From Bacteroidota bacterium (GTDB lineage Bacteria > Bacteroidota > Bacteroidia > B-17B0 > Aurantibacillaceae), in assembly GCA_030681615.1 (NCBI GenBank), contig JAUXSA010000120.1, positions 1 to 33,814 of the forward strand: a stretch of DNA of 33,814 nt, written 5' to 3'. Shown here in pieces: positions 1 to 8,269 of the stretch. Numbering within the stretch: position 1 is the stretch's first letter; the number at the start of each line of letters is the position of its first letter. A model generated the notes under the pieces. That model was not told where the DNA came from, did no database searches, and was given only the letters and a program-made list of their open reading frames with translations. Made by a program: the position numbers and the translations under genes.

Positions 1-479
1 CCCCTTCATTAACACTTTGTCCGGGTATGAGCACTACATTAACAGCTAATTCAAGTGCTGGTAATTATACATGGTCACCTGGTGGACAAAATACCTCAGC
101 TATTACTGTTACACCGGCCATATCAACGGTTTATAACGTTGCATCTACACACAGTGTAGGTGGTTGTGTTACCAACACTAACGTAACTGTGTTTGTGGTT
201 GTATGTACAGGTATCGCTAAGAGTACTGTGATAGATAATAACACATTCATTTATCCAAATCCAAATAGCGGAAACATTAATGTTGTAATTGAGAATAGTA
301 ACGGAAGTTATGCGTTCGAGGTTCACGATCTTGCAGGAAGAGTAGTTTACAAAACTACTTTAAACAAGTCTGAAAGTGCTGTAAGCATTAAAGAATTAGC
401 TAATGGTATGTATACTTATAAAATTACTTCTTTAACAAGCAAAATTGCTATTAAAGAAGGTAAATTAATAAAAGAATAA
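1..479 (+). CDS. T9SS type A sorting domain protein, 3' end only (Ig-like repeat surface protein)
   Basis: The reading frame is open from the left edge (codons start at base 3), so the gene starts outside the window; the ATG at 27 is internal. The visible part begins with half of an Ig-like repeat (LCPGMSTTLTA...YTWSPGG...ITVTP...YNV), followed by a short linker with VCTG and a T9SS type A sorting domain starting at FIYPNPNSGN. The domain continues with the usual pattern of a VxDLAGRVV strand and an NGMYTYKI strand, and the protein ends with a basic tail. Such domains send proteins through the type IX secretion system to the outer surface, where the tail is removed or replaced by an anchor. 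The repeat and the VCTG linker closely resemble the end of the large adhesin at 19323-22388, so the two are probably paralogues. The function of the missing part cannot be judged. Confidence 0.85.
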   Translation, partial: PSLTLCPGMSTTLTANSSAGNYTWSPGGQNTSAITVTPAISTVYNVASTHSVGGCVTNTNVTVFVVVCTGIAKSTVIDNNTFIYPNPNSGNINVVIENSNGSYAFEVHDLAGRVVYKTTLNKSESAVSIKELANGMYTYKITSLTSKIAIKEGKLIKE

Positions 480-494
480 ACTACCTCAATTTTT

Positions 495-530
495 AAAAAG
501 GCGTTCCGGTAACCGGAACGCCTTTTTTGT
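495..530 (+). terminator. Rho-independent terminator
   Basis: A perfect 16-bp inverted repeat (arms 495-510 and 512-527, core GGCGTTCCGG / CCGGAACGCC) ends in a run of six T. It sits 16 bases after the stop of the T9SS gene and before gatB, so it isolates the two genes. The A-run on the left arm means it could also work on the other strand. Confidence 0.9.
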
Positions 531-541
531 TTTATTGGTAA

Positions 542-569
542 TTGGTTACAAGTAAAAATAGTATCTTTA
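542..569 (+). promoter_or_regulatory. Candidate gatB promoter (Bacteroidota type)
   Basis: TTG at 542-544 is followed after 17 bases by TATCTTTA (562-569), close to the phylum's TAnnTTTG -7 box. The predicted start of transcription leaves only a very short leader before the gatB ATG at 582. The spacing is slightly shorter than the usual 19-21 bases, so this is tentative. Confidence 0.35.
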
Positions 570-581
570 AAGCGCAAAATT

Positions 582-2033
582 ATGAGCGTTTACGATAAAT
601 ACGAAACCGTTATTGGTTTAGAGTGCCACATTCAATTGCTTACAAAAACAAAAATGTATAGTAGTGATGTTGCTGAGTATGGAGCACTGCCTAATACAAA
701 TGTTAGTGTTGTAACTTTGGGTCACCCGGGTACTTTACCCGTGGTAAATTCAAAAGCAATTGAATTTGCTGTAAAATTAGGCATTGCAGTAAATGCAAAC
801 ATTCGTGAAGAAAATCAATTTGCACGTAAAAATTATTTCTATGCCGATCTTCCTAAAGGCTATCAGATAACACAGGATAAAACTCCTATTTGCAATGGTG
901 GGTATATTGTAGCAAAATTAAAAGATGGCGCTACAAAAAAGATCAATCTCACCCGTATTCATATGGAAGAAGATGCAGGAAAAAGTTTACATGATATCGA
1001 TCCTTTTGAAACGTTGATAGATCTTAACAGGGCTGGCACACCTTTATTAGAAATAGTTACCGAACCAGATTTTAGAAGTGGGGAAGAAGCATACGCTTAT
1101 TTAACGGAAGTTAGAAAGTTAGTGCGTTATTTAGATATCTGTGATGGTAATATGGAAGAAGGATCTTTGCGTTGCGACGCGAATATTTCTGTAATGCTAA
1201 AAGGCGCTAAAGAATTTGGAAAAAAAGTTGAGGTAAAGAACATGAATTCGTTTAGAAATGTTCAACGCGCCATTGACTTTGAAATAAAAAGACAAATAGA
1301 TCTTATTGAAGCAGGAGAATTAATTGCAGGAGAAACAAGAAGTTTTGATGCCGTTAAAGGATCGACTTTTTCTTTAAGAAGTAAAGAGAACGCAAACGAT
1401 TACCGTTATTTTCCTGAACCAGATCTGCAACCGGTTTTTGTAACTCAGGAATATATTAACGAGATAAAAGCCAACATGCCAACACTGCCTGATGAGCTTT
1501 TTAATTTATATACAAAAAAATACGCTCTTACTGAATACGATGCTTTACAATTAATAGACCTTAAAGAAGTTGCTGCGTATTATAATAAACTGGTAACATT
1601 TACATCTAATTATAAAAGTGCAGCCAACTGGGTAATGGGTCCTGTTAAAGCATTTCTAAACGAAAGAGCTTTAACCATATCTGAATTTACATTAGACCCA
1701 AAAAAAATTGCAGAAATAATTCAACTTATTGATGAAGGAAAAGTAAGTAACGCAGCTGCGTCGCAAAGTATCTTTCCCGAATTAATGAAGGATCAGAATA
1801 AAACGCCTGAACAAATTGCCAAAGACCTCGATCTTCTGCAAAATAGTAATAGTAACGAACTGCAAGATCTTATTGATTCGGCACTTTCAAAATTCCCTGA
1901 AAAGATAACTGAATACAAAAATGGAAAAGTTGGTTTACTTGGTATGTTTGTTGGCGAAGTAATGAAATTAAGTAAAGGTAAAGCCGATCCAAAATTATTA
2001 AATCAATTAGTAAAAGAAACACTTGAAAAATAA
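582..2033 (+). CDS. gatB: Asp/Glu-tRNA(Asn/Gln) amidotransferase subunit B
   Basis: GatB is the tRNA-binding and kinase-like subunit of the GatCAB complex. It phosphorylates Glu-tRNA(Gln) or Asp-tRNA(Asn) and passes the intermediate ammonia made by GatA. The 483-residue length is typical. The N-terminus (YETVIGLECHIQLLTKTKMYS) opens the PET112/GatB catalytic core, with family motifs YADLPKGYQITQ (about 87-98) and DLNRAGTPLLEIVTEPD (147-163). The helical GatB/YqeY tail runs from about residue 330 to the end. gatA and gatC are not in the window, as is common in this phylum. It heads a closely packed forward run; the next gene starts 4 bases after its stop. Presence of GatB implies indirect amidation for Gln and/or Asn tRNA. 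Confidence 0.97.
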   Translation: MSVYDKYETVIGLECHIQLLTKTKMYSSDVAEYGALPNTNVSVVTLGHPGTLPVVNSKAIEFAVKLGIAVNANIREENQFARKNYFYADLPKGYQITQDKTPICNGGYIVAKLKDGATKKINLTRIHMEEDAGKSLHDIDPFETLIDLNRAGTPLLEIVTEPDFRSGEEAYAYLTEVRKLVRYLDICDGNMEEGSLRCDANISVMLKGAKEFGKKVEVKNMNSFRNVQRAIDFEIKRQIDLIEAGELIAGETRSFDAVKGSTFSLRSKENANDYRYFPEPDLQPVFVTQEYINEIKANMPTLPDELFNLYTKKYALTEYDALQLIDLKEVAAYYNKLVTFTSNYKSAANWVMGPVKAFLNERALTISEFTLDPKKIAEIIQLIDEGKVSNAAASQSIFPELMKDQNKTPEQIAKDLDLLQNSNSNELQDLIDSALSKFPEKITEYKNGKVGLLGMFVGEVMKLSKGKADPKLLNQLVKETLEK

Positions 2034-2037
2034 AAAT

Positions 2038-3168
2038 ATGTTTAAAACAATTAGCGCCATTGCTGTAATAGCAATTTTATCGGGTTGCGGCGAAACCAAA
2101 AGGAACGGTAATTTTGAATTGAAGGGAACTTTAAGCAATTCAAATGGCGAAACTATTTATTTGGAAAAGCTGATCAATCCTCAACCTGTTACTGTTGATA
2201 GTACTGTTATTGATGAGAAAGGCAATTTTGAATTCGTAAACTACACACCTAATATTGGCTTTTATCGTATAAAATTAAATCAGCAAAATTTTGCGATGTT
2301 GGTTTTAGATAGCAATGATAAAGTTAAAGTTACAGCTAACATAAAAGATCTTGGAAATACTTATAAAGTAGAGGGCTCACCTGAAACCGCTTTGTTTGTA
2401 GAGTATAACGATATTACCAAGAAAAAAAATATTCAAATGGATTCTTTGAACCAGGCTTTTCAGGCAATTGTGCAAACTATTAAAATGGATTCTCTTAAAA
2501 TGGATTCGTTAAGTAATATTTTTGAACAACCGTTTAATAGTATTATGGATGCTTACAACGCATCTATGGGAGAAAAGATCTTGAAAAACGCCGATAAATA
2601 CGCTTCGATGATAGCAATACAGGGAATGGAGCCGGATAAATATTCTGAGGTATATAAAAAATTAGATGATGGTCTGAACAAAAAATTTCCTTCAGATAAA
2701 GGTGTAAAGATCTTTCATGAAGTTGTAAATAAAATGCTGGCAACAACTATTGGGCAAGTTGCCCCTGAAATTGTTTTACCAACACCGGATGATAAAGAAT
2801 TGGCACTCTCATCTTTTAAAGGAAAAATTGTGTTGGTGGATTTTTGGGCTAGCTGGTGTGGGCCATGCAGAAAAGAAATGCCGAATGTTGTAAAAGCTTA
2901 TGCTAAATTTAAAGATAAGGGTTTTGAGATCTATGGTGTTTCGCTCGATCAGGATAAGACGCGTTGGGTTGAAGCCATTGCAAAAGATGGAATTACCTGG
3001 CCACAAGTTAGTGACCTGAAATACTGGGATAGTTACGCCGCTAAATTATACGCAGTTGAAGGAATTCCATACACAGTATTACTAGATAAAGAAGGAAAAA
3101 TAATCGCAAAAAATTTGAGAGGTGCTGAGTTAGAAAAGGCTATTGAAAAAGCAATAGCAGGAAAATAA
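2038..3168 (+). CDS. DUF4369 / TlpA-like thioredoxin lipoprotein
   Basis: A periplasm-facing thiol-disulfide oxidoreductase anchored as a lipoprotein. I prefer the ATG at 2038, giving MFKTISAIAVIAILSGC with the lipobox Cys at residue 17. A TTG at 2023 would overlap gatB and add five hydrophilic residues ahead of a complete signal. Residues about 22-130 look like the Bacteroidota DUF4369 domain (GTLSNSNGETIYLEKL... VDSTVIDEKGNFEF). A helical linker follows, then a TlpA/AhpC-TSA redoxin domain from about residue 238. The active site is FWASWCGPC (Cys274 and Cys277), and the cis-Pro loop is VEGIPYTVLLD. The substrate is unknown; family members reduce disulfides in exported proteins or cytochrome maturation. 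It lies between gatB and the M1 peptidase with no room for separate promoters. Confidence 0.9.
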   Translation: MFKTISAIAVIAILSGCGETKRNGNFELKGTLSNSNGETIYLEKLINPQPVTVDSTVIDEKGNFEFVNYTPNIGFYRIKLNQQNFAMLVLDSNDKVKVTANIKDLGNTYKVEGSPETALFVEYNDITKKKNIQMDSLNQAFQAIVQTIKMDSLKMDSLSNIFEQPFNSIMDAYNASMGEKILKNADKYASMIAIQGMEPDKYSEVYKKLDDGLNKKFPSDKGVKIFHEVVNKMLATTIGQVAPEIVLPTPDDKELALSSFKGKIVLVDFWASWCGPCRKEMPNVVKAYAKFKDKGFEIYGVSLDQDKTRWVEAIAKDGITWPQVSDLKYWDSYAAKLYAVEGIPYTVLLDKEGKIIAKNLRGAELEKAIEKAIAGK

Positions 3169-6100
3169 TTGTTGAACAAATTCATACACATAATAAACTT
3201 TGATCGCTGCAAATGGCTTGTGGCGATTTTTGTTATTAGCAATAATTTGTTTTCGCAACAAACTTATTTTCAGCAGGAAGTAAATTATAAAATTGATGTA
3301 ACTCTAAACGATGTTTCGCATACGATGCGCGCCACAGAAGAGATCCAATACATCAACAATTCTAATCAGTCATTAAATTATATTTATTTTCATCTATGGC
3401 CAAATGCTTACAAAGATCATTCTACTGCGCTTGCTACCCAATTGCTTCAACACAAAAAAACAGATTTTTATTTTTCTAAACCTGAAGAAAGAGGGTTTAT
3501 TGACAGCCTGGATTTTAAGGTAAATGGTAAAACCGTTCAATTAGAATTTGACAAAGAGAATATCGATATCTGTAAACTTATTTTAAACGAACCTTTAAGA
3601 TCATTAGACACAATAAAAATTACAACGCCTTTTTACGTAAAGATCCCGGATGCTAAATTCTCAAGATTGGGGCATACTGGACAGGCATATTTTATAACAC
3701 AATGGTATCCAAAACCGGCGGTATTTGATAATGATGGCTGGCATCAAATGCCTTACCTTGATCAGGGAGAATTTTTTAGCGAGTTTGGAAGTTTTGATGT
3801 GAAAATAACGTTGCCGAAAAATTATTTGTTATCTGCTACCGGCGATCGCATCGAAGCTGATGAGGAAGAGTATTTTTTAAATGAAAAAGTAAAAGAAACA
3901 CTGGATCGTATGGACAAAAGCGATTTCCGTGCAGAAGACATGGAGTTTCCTGCATCTTCAAAAGAAACAAAAACCATACGTTTTAAACAATTTAGGGTGC
4001 ATGATTTTGCCTGGTTTGCCGATAAACGTTTTAATGTGCTGCATGATCAGATAGAACTTCCGGCAACTAAAAGAACTATTGATACGTGGATATTTTTTAC
4101 AAATAAAAACTTTAACCTCTGGAAGAATGCGATAACGTATGTGAATGAGTCAACTATTTTTTATTCATATCTTAATGGCGACTATCCTTATAATCATGTT
4201 ACTGCAATTGATGGCACTATTATGGCTGGTGGTGGTATGGAGTATCCAAATATTACAGTTATTGGCGATATGAGCAATGAGTTCGATCTTGATGTGACCA
4301 TTGCGCATGAGGTTGGTCATAACTGGTTCTATGGTATTTTAGCAAGTAACGAGCGCGATCATCCCGGTATGGATGAAGGATTGAATTCATTTTACGAGAT
4401 GCGTTATATGCGTGCAAAATATCCCGATAAAAAAATATCAGATCTTATTGGTATTGATGAGAATTTGAATTTATTTGGGGTAAATAAAGTAGCCTACTGG
4501 CGCGAAAAGGAAATGGCTTATTTTATCTCCGCTAAATCAAGAACAGATCAACCAATCGAAATTCCTTCGCCAGATTTTACCGAATTTAATTATGGAAGTA
4601 TTGTATACAGCAAAACACCTGTTGTTTTTGACTACCTAATGGATTATATGGGCGAAGATAATTTAGATAAAGCTATGCAGTTTTATTATGAGCAATTTAA
4701 ATTCAAACACCCTTCTCCAAAAGATCTTTCAAAAACCTTGAACTTTTTTAGCGGCTTAGATCTTACCTGGTTCACATCACATTTAATTTCGTCAACCGAT
4801 AAGATCGATTATAAAATAAAAAGTCTCAAAAAGAATAAAGATGGAAGTTTCCAGATAAAAATAAAGAACAAAACAGGTATTGTTACACCGCTGAATATAT
4901 ATGGGTTTAAGGACAAAAAATCTGTAGGTTTAATTTGGTATAATGGTTTTGCTAAAGAACAAATAATAGAGTTCCCACCCATTGATGTGGATTATTTTAA
5001 GATAGATGGGTTAGACAAGATGCCGGATATAAACCGCAGAAACAATTATATACGTGCAAAAGGTTTGTTCAAAAAAATGAAGCCATTGCAATTTAATTTT
5101 TTAACCAAGTACGAAGACCCCCAAAAGATCCAGATCAATTATCTACCATTAATTGGGGGCAACCATTATAATGGTTTTATGGCCGGAGCAGCCATTCATA
5201 ATTTTGGACTGTACCAAAGAAGATTTGAATTTGCACTATCACCAATGTTTGCGTTTAAAACAAAGAGCCCTGTTGGTTTTGCGGAGTTTAACGTTAATTT
5301 TTATCCTAAAAAAGTTTTCCAGCAAATTACATTTGGAGCAAAGGCAAAATCTTTTTCTTACGACTTTTATAATGCCGAAATTAATAATCAGACTAATGGT
5401 ACAAACTATCAAAATCTTGTTTTTAATTTTTACAAAATTGCTCCGTATTTACAATTCCAGATCAAAAAGAAAAATGCTACAAGCCCAATTCACCAATACA
5501 TTACTTATACCAACAACAATTTATTTATAGATAGTTTAAATACTTCATTCAATCCGCAGGTCATAGCTTTTGTGCCTACTAAAAAAAACACATTCTCTTT
5601 TGTAAACCAATTAAATTATAATCTAAATAACAAACGGATAATAAACCCTTTTACTTTAAATGTGAATTTACAGCACACAGCCAGCATGGCAAAAATCTCA
5701 GCAACGCTGAATTATCAAATAACGTTTTCAAAAAAACAATTTGTTGATGTTAGATTATTTGCAGGTACTTTCTTAGCCGGTTCTTATTCTGAGCGCAGTT
5801 ATTATGCATTTAGAGCAAGTGGTTACAATGGATACCAGGATTATTTATTTGAAACAAATTTTATAGCCCGTAACGAATACAGCGGTTTTGGTTTTAGCCA
5901 GTTTGCCGACGTGGATGGCGCACTAAAAGTATGGACGCCTTTAGGACAATCTCCCGAGTGGCTTGTGGCCGTTAATTTAAAATCTCCAAGCATTTTTATT
6001 TTCCCTTTTAAAGTGTTTGCTGATATTGCCGTGTGTGATGGCAGGGCATTAAATAGCGAACCTTTTTTGTGGGACTTAGGTATAAACACACCAATAATAA

Positions 6101-6255
6101 AAGATGTAGTGGATGTTTACATTCCATTTCTTTATAGCGGCGATATTAAAAAAACTTTAGAATTGAATAATGTAAGAGGCATTAATACCGTTCGATTTAC
6201 AATTAATATTCATAAATTAGTCCCTAAAAATATAATAAAAGACAATTTTTTTTAA
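3169..6255 (+). CDS. M1 family metallopeptidase with C-terminal barrel-like domain
   Basis: A 1028-residue secreted zinc aminopeptidase-like protein. The only usable starts are TTG at 3169 (directly after the previous stop) or 3172; either gives a signal peptide with hydrophobic core WLVAIFVISNNLFS before QQ. The M1 N-terminal saddle domain covers about residues 35-300. The exopeptidase motif reads GGGMEYPN (Glu358), a variant of GAMEN. The zinc site is HEVGHNW (His380, Glu381, His384) with the third ligand Glu403 in GMDEGLN, exact M1 spacing. After about residue 650 the protein continues about 370 residues with alternating hydrophobic/polar strands and an aromatic-rich end (RFTINIHKLVPKN... 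NFF), resembling an outer-membrane beta-barrel. So the peptidase may be tethered to the outer membrane. The catalytic assignment is firm; the barrel is inference. Confidence 0.9.
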   Translation: MLNKFIHIINFDRCKWLVAIFVISNNLFSQQTYFQQEVNYKIDVTLNDVSHTMRATEEIQYINNSNQSLNYIYFHLWPNAYKDHSTALATQLLQHKKTDFYFSKPEERGFIDSLDFKVNGKTVQLEFDKENIDICKLILNEPLRSLDTIKITTPFYVKIPDAKFSRLGHTGQAYFITQWYPKPAVFDNDGWHQMPYLDQGEFFSEFGSFDVKITLPKNYLLSATGDRIEADEEEYFLNEKVKETLDRMDKSDFRAEDMEFPASSKETKTIRFKQFRVHDFAWFADKRFNVLHDQIELPATKRTIDTWIFFTNKNFNLWKNAITYVNESTIFYSYLNGDYPYNHVTAIDGTIMAGGGMEYPNITVIGDMSNEFDLDVTIAHEVGHNWFYGILASNERDHPGMDEGLNSFYEMRYMRAKYPDKKISDLIGIDENLNLFGVNKVAYWREKEMAYFISAKSRTDQPIEIPSPDFTEFNYGSIVYSKTPVVFDYLMDYMGEDNLDKAMQFYYEQFKFKHPSPKDLSKTLNFFSGLDLTWFTSHLISSTDKIDYKIKSLKKNKDGSFQIKIKNKTGIVTPLNIYGFKDKKSVGLIWYNGFAKEQIIEFPPIDVDYFKIDGLDKMPDINRRNNYIRAKGLFKKMKPLQFNFLTKYEDPQKIQINYLPLIGGNHYNGFMAGAAIHNFGLYQRRFEFALSPMFAFKTKSPVGFAEFNVNFYPKKVFQQITFGAKAKSFSYDFYNAEINNQTNGTNYQNLVFNFYKIAPYLQFQIKKKNATSPIHQYITYTNNNLFIDSLNTSFNPQVIAFVPTKKNTFSFVNQLNYNLNNKRIINPFTLNVNLQHTASMAKISATLNYQITFSKKQFVDVRLFAGTFLAGSYSERSYYAFRASGYNGYQDYLFETNFIARNEYSGFGFSQFADVDGALKVWTPLGQSPEWLVAVNLKSPSIFIFPFKVFADIAVCDGRALNSEPFLWDLGINTPIIKDVVDVYIPFLYSGDIKKTLELNNVRGINTVRFTINIHKLVPKNIIKDNFF

Positions 6256-7005
6256 GTGAGTAATAAAAAAATATATTTCGCATCCGATTTTCATTTAGGT
6301 GTTCCAACTTTAGAAAGTAGTCAGGAGCGGGAGAAAGCTATTTGCCGTTGGTTAGATCTTATTAAAGTTGATGCTGAAGAAATTTATTTTGTAGGGGATC
6401 TTTTTGATTTTTGGTTTGAGCATAAATATACTGTCCCTAAAGGTTTTACACGTTTATTGGGAAAGATCGCTGAGCTTACCGATTCGGGTATAAAAGTTAT
6501 TTTTTTTACCGGTAATCATGATCTTTGGATGCAGGATTATTTTATCAAAGAATTAAATGTTGTTATCCATCATCAACCCATTACAAAAGTGTATAACAAC
6601 AAAACTTTTTTTATTGGCCATGGCGATGGAATGGGGCCGGGCGATAAAGGATACAAGTTATTAAAGATCGTTTTTACAAGTAAATTATGTCATTGGTTAT
6701 ATTCACGCCTGCACCCAAATTTTTCTTTTTGGTTCGCCCGTTTTACAAGCAGAAGAAGTAGAATTACTACCGGCGATTCTGACGAAAAATTTTTAGGGAA
6801 TGAGAAAGAATGGCTATTTCTTTTTAGCAGAGAGTATTTAAAAGAGCATAAGATTGATTTTTTTATTTTTGGCCATCGGCATTTACCGCTTGAGTTGGAT
6901 GTAGATGGAAAAGCGAAGTATATTAATTTAGGCGAATGGATCAAATATAGAACCTATGCAGTATTTGATGGAGAGAAACTCTCACTTAATAAATTCGAAA
7001 AATAA
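6256..7005 (+). CDS. lpxH: UDP-2,3-diacylglucosamine diphosphatase (LpxH-type)
   Basis: A calcineurin-like metallophosphoesterase of lipid A synthesis. It hydrolyses UDP-2,3-diacylglucosamine to lipid X and UMP at the inner membrane surface. All metal-binding motifs are present: DFH (Asp11, His13), GDLFDFW (Asp48), GNHD (Asn87, His88), GHGD (His122) and GHRH (His207, His209). The 249-residue length fits the family. The start is GTG at 6256, directly after the TAA of the M1 peptidase; it gives the expected N-terminus SNKKIYFASDFHLG, with the metal motif 11 residues in, so no upstream start is needed. It is the last gene of the gatB run, and no strong terminator is visible in the 134 bases before ilvE. 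An LpxH relative with other pyrophosphatase activity cannot be excluded, but the GHGDG segment supports lipid A metabolism. Confidence 0.88.
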   Translation: MSNKKIYFASDFHLGVPTLESSQEREKAICRWLDLIKVDAEEIYFVGDLFDFWFEHKYTVPKGFTRLLGKIAELTDSGIKVIFFTGNHDLWMQDYFIKELNVVIHHQPITKVYNNKTFFIGHGDGMGPGDKGYKLLKIVFTSKLCHWLYSRLHPNFSFWFARFTSRRSRITTGDSDEKFLGNEKEWLFLFSREYLKEHKIDFFIFGHRHLPLELDVDGKAKYINLGEWIKYRTYAVFDGEKLSLNKFEK

Positions 7006-7090
7006 CAGTGTTTTAAGTGTTTATACCTAAATAAAGCCTATTCCTACTCAAAATATCGACCAAAACCCCCTTATTTATTGATGAAATTAT

Positions 7091-7120
7091 TTGCAAATTC
7101 AAAAATTTTATAGTTATTTG
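7091..7120 (+). promoter_or_regulatory. Candidate ilvE promoter
   Basis: TTG at 7091-7093 followed after 19 bases by GTTATTTG (7113-7120), which matches the downstream half of TAnnTTTG but not the leading TA. It ends 19 bases before the ilvE ATG. The rest of the 7006-7139 gap is AT-rich with no clear hairpin. Confidence 0.35.
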
Positions 7121-7139
7121 TTAAACAACATTATATTTT

Positions 7140-8204
7140 ATGATAAGCACAGCGAATATTCGCATTGATAAAATTGCGAAAAGTAGGGTTACAGATTACG
7201 ATGTAAACAATGTACCCTTTGGCAAATGTTTTAGCGACCACATGTTTGTTGCAGAATACGCCGACGGTAAATGGCAGAACGCAACCATTTGTCCATATGG
7301 CGATGTACCATTAAGTTATGCGATGAGCGCTTTGCATTATGGACAAGCTATTTTTGAAGGTATGAAAGCCTACAAAAATGATAAAGGCGAAGTTTCTTTA
7401 TTTCGCCCTCTTGAAAATTTTAAACGCTTAAATAAAAGTGCTGTTCGTATGTGTATGCCGGAAGTTCCGGAAGAAATATTTATGAATGGTCTGTTGGAAT
7501 TGTTACGTCTGGATTCTAGCTGGGTGCCAACGAGCGAATCGGGCAGTTTATATATCCGTCCGTTTTTAATTGCAACCGACGAAGCAATAGGCGTAAAGCC
7601 GAGCGAGACGTATAAATTTATTATTATTACTTGTCCTGCTGGTAAATATTATAGTGAGCCTATCAAAGTGGTGGTTGAAACAGATTATTTCAGGGCTGTA
7701 CATGGTGGGGTTGGTTTTGTAAAGGCTGCTGGTAATTATGGACGCAGTTTATATCCAACAAAATTAGCACAACAAAAAGGTTATCAGCAAGTGATCTGGA
7801 CAGATAGCGCCACGCATCATTTTGTAGAGGAAAGTGGAACAATGAACTTAATGTTTGTTATTGGTGATACATTATTAACACCTGCTTTAAGCGATACAAT
7901 TTTGGCAGGTATTACCCGTGATAGTGTAATTGCACTGGCAAAACACTGGGGCATGAAAGTGGAAGAAAGAAAAGTGAGTTTAAAAGAGGTTGCCGAAGCA
8001 TACGAAAGAGGCGACTTAAAAGAAGCTTTTGGTTGTGGCACCGCAGCAACTATTGCACAAATAGTTGGTATTGGCTTTGAAGGAAAAGATTTTGTCTTGC
8101 CTCCGGTTGAAGAAAGAAAATTCTCAACTAAAGTAGATGAAACGTTGAGGTTGATCCGTAAAGGAAAAGCAGAAGACACGTTGAACTGGATGATGAAAAT
8201 ATAG
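7140..8204 (+). CDS. ilvE: Branched-chain amino acid aminotransferase (class II IlvE)
   Basis: A PLP fold-type IV enzyme that interconverts Leu, Ile and Val with their 2-oxo acids using 2-oxoglutarate/glutamate. The 354-residue length and the sequence match the BCAT-II subgroup, related to eukaryotic BCAT, rather than the shorter E. coli type. Landmarks include ALHYGQAIFEGMKAYK in the N-terminal domain, the Schiff-base lysine Lys195 in GFVKAAGNYG, EESGTMNLMFV, and the PLP-phosphate loop FGCGTAATIAQI. The ATG at 7140 gives a normal family N-terminus. It is a single-gene unit: a candidate promoter lies upstream and an intrinsic terminator starts 23 bases after the stop. No other branched-chain synthesis gene is nearby. 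Confidence 0.96.
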   Translation: MISTANIRIDKIAKSRVTDYDVNNVPFGKCFSDHMFVAEYADGKWQNATICPYGDVPLSYAMSALHYGQAIFEGMKAYKNDKGEVSLFRPLENFKRLNKSAVRMCMPEVPEEIFMNGLLELLRLDSSWVPTSESGSLYIRPFLIATDEAIGVKPSETYKFIIITCPAGKYYSEPIKVVVETDYFRAVHGGVGFVKAAGNYGRSLYPTKLAQQKGYQQVIWTDSATHHFVEESGTMNLMFVIGDTLLTPALSDTILAGITRDSVIALAKHWGMKVEERKVSLKEVAEAYERGDLKEAFGCGTAATIAQIVGIGFEGKDFVLPPVEERKFSTKVDETLRLIRKGKAEDTLNWMMKI

Positions 8205-8226
8205 AGAGTAAATTTTATTAAATTTG

Positions 8227-8262
8227 AAAGCTGAGGATAATAACACTCAGCTTTTATTTTTT
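8227..8262 (+). terminator. Rho-independent terminator after ilvE
   Basis: A perfect 9-bp inverted repeat, AAAGCTGAG (8227-8235) and CTCAGCTTT (8246-8254) with a 10-base loop, is followed by a T-rich tract. It ends about 8 bases before the next start codon (8270), leaving almost no room for a separate promoter for the membrane protein downstream. Confidence 0.85.
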
Positions 8263-8269
8263 CAGGCAT

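Noticed and set aside
2023-2037. Earlier TTG start for the thioredoxin lipoprotein
   Set aside because: It overlaps gatB by 11 bases and adds five polar residues to a complete lipoprotein signal; the ATG at 2038 is better.
5153-5530. 125-residue plus-strand ORF inside the M1 peptidase gene
   Set aside because: Out-of-frame shadow of a strongly supported gene; composition is not protein-like.
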